From NCBI GenBank assembly GCA_032718865.1, contig JALUTQ010000024.1, forward strand, positions 357,501 to 421,500: a stretch of 64,000 nt of DNA, given 5' to 3'. Below are positions 43,201 through 54,096 of this stretch, in pieces. This DNA is from Tilletia caries. Lineage: Eukaryota > Basidiomycota > Exobasidiomycetes > Tilletiales > Tilletiaceae. Within the stretch, counting starts at the first letter, position 1. The number at the start of each line of letters is the position of its first letter. The translations under genes were made by a program, and so were the position numbers. The notes below the pieces were generated by a model that saw only the letters and a program-made list of their open reading frames with translations, did not search any database and had not been told where the DNA came from.

Positions 43201-44520
43201 CCAGCCACGCTCGCGCAGCAGTTCCTCCGAAAGCAAGTTGACTCCGGCGCCGGGGAGAAGCACAACGTCCAGGAAAGTGACGCGGCGGCCGGAGGGAAGA
43301 AGTCCAGTGACATCGCCGATGTGGTCGGATGCCTGCTTGGAGCCAACCGTCTTGAAGGTCAAGGTCTTGTCCGCTTTTCGAGAGTTGAGGAGCAGCTCGG
43401 GTCGGTCGACAATGTGCTGTGATGCACCAGAGTCGATCATGAAGGGAATCAAGGTCGACGTCGTGGAGGCGGCAAGAACGGAGGGCTCAAACATGGCTGC
43501 GAGCATCTCGTCGGCGTCTGGATAAGACTCGAGGGCGGCGGCAGCCTTTCCGGACGACGAAGTCGACTTGGGACACTCGGACTTGACGTGGCCTTGCTTG
43601 TGGCATGTCCAGCAGATCGGACCATTGCCGGGAAGAAGGTGGCTCGCGACTGGACAGTCAGGACGTTCATGGTCGCGAGCACCACAGCCGTAGCAGAGCA
43701 GACGCTTGCTGTTGCCGTTGCTGTTGCCCTTGCCCTTGCTGCTGCCGGAGGTCGCCTGAGAAGAAGAAGGCGAAGAAGAAGACTTCTTCTTGCCGCCACC
43801 CGAAGAGGACTTGCCGGAGCGGGCCTTGTTTGCCACGCCCTTGATGGCGATGTGGAGATGTTGGCTGGCAGCGGCCATTGCCATGGCGTTGGCGCTGCGC
43901 TCCGCCGTGTGCTTCTGAGAAGCGTTCTCCTCGTTGTAGACCCGGACGAGCTGCAAAAAGGTCCGCTCGTCCTTCGGAAGCTGCCGCCACTCCGTCCTAA
44001 CAACCCTGAGCGAATGAGGAAGGGTGTCGAGGAAACGGTCGCACTTGTCTTTGTCCTCCGTGCCCCAAGGAAGACCCGCCGCGCTCGCCTCAGCCACCAG
44101 CTCCATGTAGGAGTTGAGGTGCTGGACCATGTCTCCGCCCTCGTCGAGAAAGAGGTTCGCCATCTTGCGGTTGATGGCGCTCCGATGATCCGAGGAACCC
44201 AAGTCGTGAAGACTGGCGAGGAGGGACCACATGTCGGCGGACGAGGAGAGGTCTCAAATCATGGCCTTGAGGGCCCCGCTGACCGTCTTGCGGAGGTAGG
44301 ACATGGCCTTGGCGTCCCTGTCCTTCCAGGACTCGGACAGGCGCACATCGGTGGAGGTGGCGTTGGGCGGCAGAGTTGGCTGAGTCTCGACGCCGCGGAC
44401 AATGTCGAACGCGCGGATGCCGATGAAGACGGGCTCGATCGCCTCTCGCCAGGCGAAGAAGTTTTCGAGGCCGACGAGGGAAGGAATGCCGGAGATGGCG
44501 GAGGAGTTGGTGTCGTCCAT
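40231..44520 (-). pseudogene. Inner Copia Gag-Pol, one stop and two frameshifts
   Basis: Gag starts at 44520 (MDDTNSSAISGIPSLVGLEN) and meets an in-frame TGA at 44256-44254. Two zinc knuckles (CYGCGARDHERPDC, CWTCHKQGHVKSEC), protease FMIDSGASQHIV, pre-integrase HIRLGHLGFSTI and integrase RTDGGGEY and NGVAERKNR follow. The frame shifts near 42245 and again at a C5 run (G5 on plus, 41434-41438), just after QMDAETAFLN in the reverse transcriptase. Then FVYVDDFLIA, RNase H YSDADWAGNVEDRRSQSGY and a normal end at 40231. With these lesions the copy cannot make a full polyprotein. Confidence 0.88.
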
Positions 44521-45063
44521 GTCGAAGAAGAGAGGCAGAGAAGGAAGAAGACCGAGGGCCGAAGAAAGAAGAGGATCGGAGGTCGAGAAGACTGGAGAGT
44601 CGAGGACGAGGCGGGAGCGATAACGCAGAAACCGCAGGACGAGATCGAAGGCGACGCAGAGCAGAAGAAAGGCTCTCGAAGTCGCGGTCGAGGAGGTCGA
44701 GACCAGCGAGGGCACAAGAACGAAGAGAGAAAGCCGAAAGGCAAGTCTTGCTCGGGCCTTGGATGCTTGAAGAAAACCTTGGATCCGTCTTGGGAGGACC
44801 GACAAGGTGGAGATCGAAGGTCGAGGTGTGCGAGGAGGACCAGAAGCAGCACCGAAAACAGAGTGGTAGGTTGGCAGGCGGCGGAGAACCAGCGGCAAGC
44901 GGAGAACCGACAGCAATCGTGGAGAACCAGCGATTCGTGAGGACAAGGTCGAAAATCGAAATCGATGAAGACGAGGTCGAGGATGGCAGAGACGAGATCG
45001 ACGAGGACGAGGACGAGGACGAGAAGAAAGTCCACGGACAGGAGCAGAGGGAAGAAAGGAGCA

Positions 45064-45084
45064 GAGCTAGTCAGACTCTTAATC
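45064..45084 (-). promoter_or_regulatory. Primer-binding site of the inner Copia, half tRNA-Lys(CUU)
   Basis: Next to the 5' LTR the plus strand reads AGCTAGTCAGACTCTTAATC, the D-arm end and anticodon loop of tRNA-Lys(CUU). The element's strand is its complement, so priming by a half-tRNA cut just past the anticodon is likely. Confidence 0.7.
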
Positions 45085-45169
45085 TGTTATGAACATTCTA
45101 CCACTATACTAAAAGGTGAGACCAGTCTCGACCCAAGTGTCATGGATGATGCATATATCCAACAACCCT

Positions 45170-45439
45170 GGGTCCCACCACGACAGGAGCAAGCACATCG
45201 ACATCGTCCATCATTGGATCCGTGACAAGGCCCAACAAGGAGCATTTGCCTTTCAATACGTTCCGACGGATCTCAACCCTGCAGACGCTTTTACCAAAGC
45301 CCTCGGACAAATCAAGCACCGGAAGCACGCAGAGGCGATTGGGATGACTCTGGCATTGGGGGCATGGTCGCTGGGCTCAGAGGGAGTAGGGAATGTCGAT
45401 ACAGTGAGCGGCGCTGAGAGGGAGTGTGAGAACCGGTAG
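45170..45439 (+). CDS. Outer Copia Gag-Pol, 3' end after the insertion
   Basis: It resumes the RNase H C terminus as GSHHDRSKHIDIVHHWIRDK and YVPTDLNPADAFTKALG, the usual Copia Pol ending. The frame runs through the polypurine tract and stops at TAG 45437-45439, 15 bp inside the 3' LTR. It is separated from its first part by the 5.3-kb inner element. Confidence 0.88.
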   Translation, partial: GSHHDRSKHIDIVHHWIRDKAQQGAFAFQYVPTDLNPADAFTKALGQIKHRKHAEAIGMTLALGAWSLGSEGVGNVDTVSGAERECENR

Positions 45440-45536
45440 CTAGAGGTGGAGGTGGAGGCCAGCTTGTCCCTGTATCTTCCTCCTTGTTTTCCCTTCTCTC
45501 TCTCTTCTCCAATACAACAAGAGGTCAGTTTCCACA
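45425..45536 (+). repeat. 3' LTR of the outer Copia (112 bp)
   Basis: Same as the 5' LTR but for one base; it is followed by the GCTCG duplication at 45537-45541. Confidence 0.93.
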
Positions 45537-45795
45537 GCTCGCACGCGAGCGACCGCGCCCGCCCAGCTCCCTCGATCGCCGACAACCGCCTATCGGCGGC
45601 TTGTCGGCTCGAGGAAATAAGGCCTTCCCCATCAAAAGTCACAACAGCCCACTTTCACCTCCCTTCTTCCGAACCTCACCACGCTCACCACTCCCATCCA
45701 TCACTCGTCCGTCGTCGCTTCTGACTTACGTTCTCCCTCCCCCTCCCCCTTCCCAGCTCCCACACTCCGTTGCCCCGGAAACCTCAATCCAGAAG

Positions 45796-46919
45796 ATGGC
45801 TCCTTCGAAGGACGGTCGCGATCGCGCCGCCATGGCGTCCTATAACAACTTTTGGCAGAAGGAGTCGAAGGACGACTCGGCAACCGACACCGACAACCGA
45901 CTCGCCTCCTACGACACCGTCGTCAATGCCTACTATGACCTCAGTACTTCATTATATGAGTATGGTTGGGGGCAGAACTTTCACTTTGCACGATATTATC
46001 CTGGAGAGGCCTTCTATCAGGCCATCGCCCGTCACGAGCACTATCTCGCTCTTTCGATGCAGCTCAAGCCGAAGATGCGCGTTCTGGACGTCGGCTGCGG
46101 TGTCGGTGGCCCGGCCCGCGAGATTGCGCGCTTCGCCAACGTCGAGATCGTCGGCGTCAACAACAACCAGTTTCAGGTCGACCGCGCACGCAAGTACACC
46201 GCCCAGGCCGGTCTCGAGAACCAGGTCACCTTCGTGAAGGGCGACTTCATGAACCTCGTCGGCCAGTTCGGCGCCGGCTCCTTCGATGCGGTGTATGCGA
46301 TCGAGGCTACTTGCCATGCGCCTTCGTGGGAGGGCTGCTACGGTCAGATCAAGGAGGTCCTCAAGCCCGGCGGAGTCGTGAGTCTCTCCCTTCTGTGCAC
46401 GCGCGCGATGTACTCCCAGTACTGATCACTGCTCTGCTCCCTTCCCCACGCGCGCGCGCCAGTTCGGCCTGTATGAATGGTGTATGACGGACGAGTGGGA
46501 CGCCTCCAACCCGGAACACAAGCGCATCGCGCACGGTATCGAGATCGGCGACGGCATCCCCGAGATGCGCTCCATCGCCGCCGCCCGCGACGCGTTGACC
46601 AGCGTCGGGTTCGAGATCGAGCAGGAGCAGGACCTCGCCGACGTCGGCGACAAGATCCCCCTGGTACTACCCCCTGGAGGGCGACATCCGCAAGTGCCAG
46701 ACCCTCTGGGACGTCGCCATGTGCTGGCGGATGACCTGGTTCGGCAAGCTCACCACCCAGTCCACGGTCAAGGCGCTCGAGTGGGTCAAGCTCGCGCCCA
46801 AGGGCACCTACGACGTCGGAGAGTCGCTCAAGGTTGCAGCCGATGCCCTCGTCGACGGCGGCCGGACCAAGCTCTTCACGCCCATGATGCACTTCGTCGC
46901 TCGCAAGCCGGAGAACTAG
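45796..46919 (+). pseudogene. ERG6: ERG6 second copy with a one-base frameshift
   Basis: Same two-exon structure as the copy at 17092-18214 (exons 45796-46377 and 46463-46919), in opposite orientation and nearly identical, including the intron and about 160 bp upstream. The coding part is one base longer: a C4 run has become C5 at 46657-46661. After DVGDKIP the frame reads LVLPPGGRHP and would run past the normal stop to 47161, losing the conserved C-terminal domain. Homology ends a few bases after the stop and at about 45633 upstream, so the copied unit is about 1.29 kb of genomic DNA. If the extra C is an assembly error, this is a second functional gene. Confidence 0.85.
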
Positions 46920-46924
46920 AGGCA

Positions 46925-47729
46925 CCCACTGCGCGTTGCAGCGCTACACCCCCACGAACATTACATTCTTACATCCTTACTCCCCAAGATCATCCGCCAC
47001 TCTGGTTCTCCAACAGCTCCCGAAATCACGCTCCTTTCGACTTACACACTCCGCCATTCCACCTTCGTTTACTCCTCTCGCGCTTTGAAGACATGCTTCC
47101 TTTGGCCCGTGTCTCCGGACTCGCACACCCCGACTCAGGGCACACGCTGTCTTGCATCTGATCAAGTGCCACTTCCCCTTCCCTGCTCTCGTTCGCAATT
47201 ATAGATACCATTTTACCGAATTAACCGCACTTCTTGAAAGTCCTTCGAAGGGCAAGACCCAGAGTCGCCGAGACGAGTGCGACAGGAAAGGGATGACATT
47301 GACGCCGGGAACAATGTGTAAGGGAGAACAACTGTTTGTGATCAAGAATAGAAGCGGCGAGCCATTGCGAGAAAGGGTATGGGTGAAGAGAGGAATCAAA
47401 CAAGGGGAAGCAGGAAGGGCGTGTCTAGACCGGTATCGTCTAGAGTGGTATCATGAGGGAGTCTTGGAGAGCCGTGTTCGTGTGTGTGGTGCCGAGACGC
47501 TTGCTACGATCTGCGTTGCATCACGCCCCGGCATTGTTCTGGGGTGACTGGAGTCGTCGAGATTCGCTGGAATGGTCGATAGAAGAAGCTGCGTCGCAGA
47601 CGCCGCGCGCGAGAATCTATGTCCACAGAGAAATGGTACAAACCAGGTCGGAGCCGATTGACTTTTCTGTTTGTAGCTTGGCGTCCGTTCGAGAGTAGGA
47701 AAGGGAGGGTTGATGAAAGTTGCTCGCGT
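46925..47729. other. Intergenic stretch, no gene recognised
   Basis: Only short open frames of no recognisable family. It follows the end of the ERG6 duplication and precedes the 3' end of the histidine-phosphatase gene. Confidence 0.45.
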
Positions 47730-48721
47730 TCAATCGTCCTGGTCGTGAACTGGCGCAAAGATCTCCGAAAGTTCGTCGAGCTCGTACGCGGCCAGCAGAG
47801 ACTCCGCTTCGTGGTCCCCTTCGGCTCGCGCACCGTCGTCCTCCTCCTCGTAGCTAGCCGTGTGATGGTGCTCGCCCGCACCAGGAGCCCAAGCCTCATC
47901 ATCGATAAGCTTGTCCTTAGGACTCATCTTCTTCGAGCCATGCCATCCCCTGAAGTCATCGTCGAGCCCACTGCACTCCTCGGAGCGGATCGCGGACACC
48001 TTCCCCTTGTGCGAGAGTTGGAAGAGGATGTCGGAGCGGGCGGGAGGGTAGCGCAGGCCTCGGACGCCGAAGGCGCGCGCGATGTCCGTTAGGGCTTTGT
48101 GTTGCCAGCAAACAAGGACGTTTTGGCCCTTTGCTACGGCTTGGAGGGCGCGTTTGGCTACGCAGTCGGCTTCTTCGCGTTCGCAGTGGAGATCGACCTT
48201 GAGACCGAGATGATCAGCAAGCGGCTTGACCTGCGCACACATTAAGTAGAAAGAAGAGCCGTCAGTGACAAGCTCCTGTGACAATTTTTACACACACACA
48301 GCGGTCATAGCAGTGGACTCACCGTTTGATATGGCCTTGACCTCCTTCCATCAGGCTTGTACGCTTGCGCGATGATATAGTCGACCTTGTGCTCCCCGTG
48401 TCCGAAGAAGTGCTTGAGGCACTGCGCACGCACTTTGCCCTTCTCCGCGAGCCCGTTGGAGCCGCCCTTGCGCTTCTCGGCGTGTCGTATGAGGAAGATG
48501 CGTCCTGGTCTCTTGCTGGTATGAGATGAAGAGTCCTCTGCCTGTGGCGGAGAGAGGAAGGCGTGTTGGGCCTGTGCGTGTCCGTCGCTGAGGGGCAGAC
48601 TGGGTGCTGCTCCGACTGCGACTGCGCTTGCTGGATTCGGGCTGAGCACGGCACCCAGGCTGAGAGCGAGCAGAGACGCGGCCAGGAGTCCGAAGAGCGG
48701 CTTGAGGTGGAGCGGGGTCAT
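47730..48721 (-). CDS. Histidine phosphatase (phosphoglycerate mutase-like) family protein, secreted
   Basis: Exons 48721-48323 and 48230-47730 give 299 aa. The N terminus (MTPLHLKPLFGLLAASLLAL) is a clear signal peptide. The catalytic histidine motif of the branch-1 superfamily is RIFLIRHAEKRKGG (about residue 75), followed by GLAEKGKVRAQCL. Exon 2 has VLVCWQHKAL, the second-histidine region, and an acidic, His-rich tail. This fits the small fungal 'RHAEK' proteins of unknown substrate; a phosphatase activity is inferred from the family only. The start follows from the signal peptide. Its left neighbour LEU4 is also on the minus strand, but a spacer of 500 bp suggests independent transcription. 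Confidence 0.78.
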
Positions 48722-49220
48722 GCTGTCTGGCTGTCTGTCTATGTATCTTTCTTTCGTCCTTGTCTATGTGAGGAGGTGGTCGTGGTTATTATTTATGGGA
48801 TGTCAGGGGAAAGGAATGAGGAGGAGGAGGGAGGGAGTTCCAACGCTTCAACCGGAGAGGTCGTCCGTGTTGCTTTCCCATTTTTATCTGCGCCTCAATA
48901 ACCTCTCGCTTGTCCCCTGTTGTTCCCGCTTGAGCCTTCTTTTGAGTCGCTTCTCTCCGTCTGTCTCACTCGTTAGTCGCTGCCAATCACACGTTCCAAG
49001 CGCAAGGTACGGCGTCCTGGATCTGTCCGAAGACGGACCTGGCAGTCAGTCGGTGGACGACGGACGATGGTAACGCGCCCATGGCACTTCATTTTGATGG
49101 TGAAAAGTAAAAGCAGCAACGAAGATGGAGGTCACGAAGGCGAGAGAATGCGAGGGGTGAGGGGGCCAACCGAGTGCACGGGACGTCCGAAGGGGGAAAT
49201 ACTTCCGCAGAATGAGACGC
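48722..49220. other. Spacer between LEU4 and the histidine-phosphatase gene
   Basis: Holds the presumed promoter of the minus-strand phosphatase gene and the 3' end of LEU4; no further gene or repeat seen. Confidence 0.5.
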
Positions 49221-51484
49221 TCAAGCCTCGATGATCTGCGTCGAGACGTCCTCCCCGAGCAGATTACTGACCGAGCTCAGGATGGCCCGGATACTGGCAG
49301 CCGTAATGTCAAGATCCAGTCCGACACCCCACCATCCCTCCGCCTTCTTGTTGCCCGAGTCCTCCGCCCGGATCAGCTCGACATATGACGCAGCCTGACC
49401 CTGCTCTCGCGCACCGCTCGGCGAACGTGTCCGACGCGTGTTCGACGCTGCCACCGACGACTTTCCGCGTTGGAACGGAACGGCAGTGAGAGGCGGTGAA
49501 GGTACCGCCTGGATCTCGCCCGTCTTGGCCAGACTGGATTGTGGGTGGGCAGCGATGATCTCCGCCGACGCGCTCGTAGGCTCCGCGTCCAGAACAGTCG
49601 AGCCCAGCATGGTGCTCAACGGCTTAAGCTCGTCAATCGAGGAAGACATCGTGGGCGTGCCGGGGAAGCCGCCGGAGACCGAGCCCGATCGGCTGCGGTC
49701 GCCACCAAGTCGACCGATGGCGTGTTCCGAGTACTCGCGCACACTGACCCGGATCCCAAACGCGTTGTCGAGCGCATTCAGGAAGGCAGAGATCGCACCT
49801 TGGCCTGTTCCTGTGATGGTGTGCTGCTTGCCGTCCCTGGTGATACGAGCTGTTATCTGACGCACGCGAGGGCCAGAGGGTGTGGTCGTTCCTTCGTCAT
49901 CTTCGTCATCGTTGTCCTCGGCCTCGTTCGAAGTGGAAGCCTTGCCGTTCGTCAGAGCAGAGACCGCGTTCGACGGTCGCACATCGGACAGGTTGAATGA
50001 TCGCAGAACGAAACGGCCGTCGTACCGAGCCTTGTCCAGACCGGCAATCTTCGAGCCCGGTGGTACAGGCAGGTGGTATGCCTTGATGAACGAGCTCGTG
50101 ATGTCGTCCGCAGTCATTTCGCGACCTGTGCGGTCGGCAACCTCTTGCACGATGGTATAGAATGCAATCTGCATGCGACGAGGCAGATCCAGACCGAGAT
50201 GCTGGGCAACAATGTACGCAACTCCTCCCTTTCCACTCTGCGAGTTGACACGAATGACGGCCTCGTAGGTGCATCCGATGTCGGCAGGGTCCAGGGGCAG
50301 GTAAGGCATGTCCCAAACTGGATTGCCTTGGGCTTTGCGCTCTTCCTGCGCTGCGAAGCCCTTCTTGATAGCATCCTGGTGCGAACCGGAGAAGGCAGTG
50401 AACACAAGCTCACCCGCGTACGGATGGCGAGGGTGCACAGCGATCGAGTTGCAGTCAGTGATGAGCTCGACGATCGAGCCGAGGTCGCTCAGGTCGAGCG
50501 GACCCGGTTGGACGCCTTGACTGTACAGATTGAGAGCGCATGTGATCAGGTCGACATTGCCGGTACGCTCTCCATTGCCGAGAAGACAGCCTTCCACACG
50601 GTCCGCACCGGCAAGGAGGCCAAGTTCGACGGCCGCGACTGCGCAGCCGCGGTCATTGTGTGGGTGGAGCGAGATGGTGATTTCGTCGCGATTTGAGACA
50701 TTGCGAGCGAAATACTCGATCTGGAAGAAGACAGGCATGTGAGCAAAAAGTATGACCAGAATCGGAAGAGTTCGCTAGAGTGCATTTCCCCACTCACCTG
50801 ATCCGCATGGTGATTTGGTGGGCCCACTTCGACTGTGGCGGGCAGGTTGAAGATGATCTTGTTCTCCGCGCTCGCCTTGCCCCACGCTTTCCGGACAGCT
50901 TCACACATCTCAATGGCAAAGTCTGGTTCGGTTTGGGTGAAGGTTTCTGGCGAGTACTCGTACCGGAACTGGGTCCCACCGTTCTCGGGCTTGGAGTAGT
51001 GGTCTACGAGCTCGGACACAATCTTGGTATGCCGTACGGCGAGATCGATGGTCTCTGGCTTTCCCTGTCGGAATACAACGTCGCGGAAGAGGGGGGATGT
51101 GGCATTGTACATGTGCATGATGACCTTGTTCGCACCCTTGACGGCCTCAAAGGTGCGCTTGATGAGCTCTTCGCGCGCAGGGGTGAGGACCTGGATCCAG
51201 ACGTCGTCCGGGATGAGCTTTTGCTCGATGATGGTGCGGACAAAGTTGAAGTCGGTGTCGGAACTTGAGGGGAAGGCAACTTCGATCTCCTTGAAGCCGA
51301 CCTGGACGAGCTTCTTAAAGAAGCGCAGCTTGGAGTGGGCGTTCATGGGATGGATGAGGGCTTGGTTTCCGTCTCGGAGATCGACAGAGGTCCAGATGGG
51401 CGAGGTCTTCTGGACCTTGGAGGGCCATTGCCGGTTGGGCAGGTTGATCGGCTTGTAAGGCGCGTACTTCTTCCCGGGATCCAT
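49221..51484 (-). CDS. LEU4: 2-isopropylmalate synthase
   Basis: Exons 51484-50798 and 50720-49221 give 728 aa. The enzyme condenses acetyl-CoA with 2-ketoisovalerate, the first committed step of leucine synthesis. The TIM barrel shows the catalytic [12 protein letters not shown] (about residue 33), [11 protein letters not shown], the [13 protein letters not shown] metal motif (HxH) and [11 protein letters not shown]. The C-terminal LeuA allosteric domain (leucine feedback) starts around residue 480 after a Glu/Asp-rich linker ([12 protein letters not shown]); an unusually long Ser-rich insert lies in it. No clear mitochondrial targeting peptide precedes [21 protein letters not shown] just upstream suggests a 5'-UTR intron or an upstream targeting exon. 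Confidence 0.94.
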
Positions 51485-54096
51485 GGTGAAGTCTTTCTGT
51501 AAGTCAGAGGGGAAGGTCAGAACGGAAAAATTGACGAAAATGCGCTGCGCTGCGCAGAAGCAGAGAGAAAGAAGCGCTGCTCACCTTGAGATGGCTGGGG
51601 GTATGCTTTTCGAGTTCCGTCCTGTGCGCTTTGAGCGAGTCAGTTGTATGCGTGCGTGCGTGCGTGAAGGCCAAGTGATCCACCGGAAGTGCGACGAAAG
51701 CCGGACGAGTGGGAAGCGGCAGACAACGATGAATTGAGGAAGTGCGCGCAGGAGCGTCAGGCGCAGATCAGCGATGACAGCGACGGGAGTTCGATGGCTG
51801 GAGCTGTGGATGAATGCTGGCTGGATGAAAGCTGTTAGGGCCTGATCAGTATCAAGCCCGCGCGGGCTTGCGTGCGGGCTTGAGTGAACCGGTTTTTCAA
51901 AAATGCAATTTGGCTCGCAAACCCGCGGGCTTGCGCGCTCTGCTCACTGAACGCAGCACCCCAGGCTTCCCAGTTTTGCCTCACTACACCGCCACGTTCC
52001 CAGGATTCTTGTAGCCTATCCTCAAAATTTCCTAGGAGCCTCCTGAAACTCATAGAAACCACCAGGAGACCATATTGACCAGGATCCTCCTCAACTCATT
52101 TTGGACCGGTTCCTCGACATGTCCAGGAGAACACATGTCAGGGAGGATCCTCAGACCAAAATGGAAGCATCGGAATTTCCCTCAGCGCTGCTCATGTCCT
52201 CTTCTTTCTTGTCAGACTGAGTGTGTTGTGATACGGAGAGGAGGAGAAATCAAAGGGGCATCGATTGCGCGACCAGAATGCAAACGACATTGATAGAGAG
52301 AAATTCGCAGAACAGCAGAAAGGTAAAAGGAACTTGGGGAGCAAAGTTGCGCGTTGAAGATGAAGAAGTCCTGATGGGGAACGCGCAGAGTCTGGATGAG
52401 GAGGGCGAGAGAAGACATCAGATCAGAAAGGAAGAATGGCTGGGGGACGATGGAAGATAGCAGTCAGCACTCAGCAGAGAGAAACGGCTGTGAAAGGAAG
52501 CTGCGAGTGTGGGAGAGTGGAGACAACGTCAGCAGTGAGAAGTAGTCAGTGCTCGGGAGGTCAGGGTTCGGGAATCAGGAGACCGAAGGAGCGAAGACTG
52601 CAGGAGAAGAGAGAAGTAATGAGGGAGGGTCGGAGGGAGGCGAGGATGAGCGTGGCTCGGAGAGGGAAGTGCAGTGGGAAGATACTGGTGAGCTGCTGCG
52701 CACTGCGCGCGCGATGGGTGACGGAGCTGTCTGTGGAAAGAATGGGGCTGCTGTTGATGGACGCGTGGTTGTTGGCTGTGCGAATGAATGTGGTGGAAGA
52801 GGGTAAGTACAAGCAGCTGCTCCTCCTGTGAGCCTTTGGGGAGAAGAAAAATTTTCAGTCTTCAAATTATTCGCGACACCGTGTTGTGAGGGTCTGCCAA
52901 ATTCTCTGTGTGGATCCTGACCCAGGATACCCCAAGAGACCAGTGGGGAGACTCCTCAACATAAGGCTTCTAGGATAGTAAAATTTCATCCTGAGGAGTG
53001 TTCCCAACTATCTTCCAGGATTGAGATTACGCATCTTGGGCAGGAGGATCCTAGCTTAGCCGTTCAGATTTGGCGGTGTAGGCTCCATTGAATGGCACTC
53101 ATAAGAGCCTAACAGGGCAAAACACCGCCTTTCCTTGGTTATACATATGATGAGAAAATGAAAAGGCCTTTCTCCGCGTGGCCAACATCCCTCCTCGCAA
53201 CCATGCCTTTCCGTGCTCTTACCTGGATGCCATCCACATCCACACATAGTCACACAAGGTAAAGCAAGGCCTTAGTCGTTGAGGTAGCGATGAAGTCGTT
53301 TTTGGGTGCCGTTTGCGCGCGACTGGTGCTGATTCTGACCGCTAGTTGCCTTTCAAAGATAACTGACTCTCCCTATTTCTCAACTCTGCTATGACTCTGA
53401 CCCTTCCATACCTTCTCCTGTGCACTTTTTCCAATGCTAACTGTCTCCTATATATAGCAGGGATACTTTATCAGTAACTGGGCTGATTTTTGAAGTCCTT
53501 TGGACCACATCTTGCCTCTCTGTGCACTGGCGACTATTGAATGTCAAGATTATGCTCACATTTTCCATCCCATCCATCTCGATTGCTCACCCTCTCTTCT
53601 TTCTGATCATCCCTTACTCCTCCTATTTGTCTTTATAGTATAGAACTTTGAATTGGAGCTCTTTCCTCTCTCATCCTGATTTTATAGACCCCTCTGCTGC
53701 CCTCTGAGCTCTGACAGCCCGACTCGGGTCTCGATACCTATCTACTTTCCGGGCCGCATATCGAGGAAAAAGGTACGTACAGCTCCCAAACTTCTGTCAA
53801 AGTATCTACGTATACTGATGCACCGATTCCTGGATTTTGGTTTTCTTTCAGATACTGCCTGAGTGGTTATGAAGGTAGATGTCCTCCGATTCTCGACTTT
53901 TCAGTAAGCACACACTTTCTAGTCATGGTATCTGACCTCAAAACACTTTTCTAGAGGTATTTCCTGACTCTACAGCCCTACACGATCCTTTCAAGGTCTT
54001 GACCGAGCTGCTGGGACCATTTTTCGCGTTTCGACATATGCCATTTCTGTTTGTACCTTATGATAGTCAATACATGTCATTTTTTCACTACCAAAC

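Larger units (their letters stand above)
39831..45164 (-). mobile_element. Inner Ty1/Copia retrotransposon with TRIM-like tail, nested in outer Copia
   Basis: An 80-bp LTR occurs three times, identical by eye, at 39831-39910, 40106-40185 and 45085-45164. The 5-bp duplication ACCCT (39826-39830 and 45165-45169) flanks the whole. In minus orientation the order is 5' LTR (45164-45085), primer site, gag-pol, polypurine tract GAGAGGGAG, LTR (40185-40106), a 195-bp non-coding unit, another GAGAGGGAG, LTR (39910-39831). Identical LTRs point to a recent insertion. Confidence 0.93.
35335..45536 (+). mobile_element. Outer Ty1/Copia retrotransposon, interrupted by a second Copia
   Basis: The LTRs (35335-35446 and 45425-45536, 112 bp each, TG...CA) differ at one base in the pyrimidine tract. 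The 5-bp duplication GCTCG flanks it at 35330-35334 and 45537-45541. A primer-binding site follows the 5' LTR and a GAGAGGGAG polypurine tract precedes the 3' LTR. Without the inner insertion (39831-45164 plus one ACCCT) the element would be about 4.86 kb. It inserted in the upstream region of ERG6 copy B. Confidence 0.95.

Noticed and set aside
52000..53060. Possible further TIR element with AGGATCCTCC-type ends
   Set aside because: The motif recurs on both sides, but the arms do not align over a useful length and no duplication was found.
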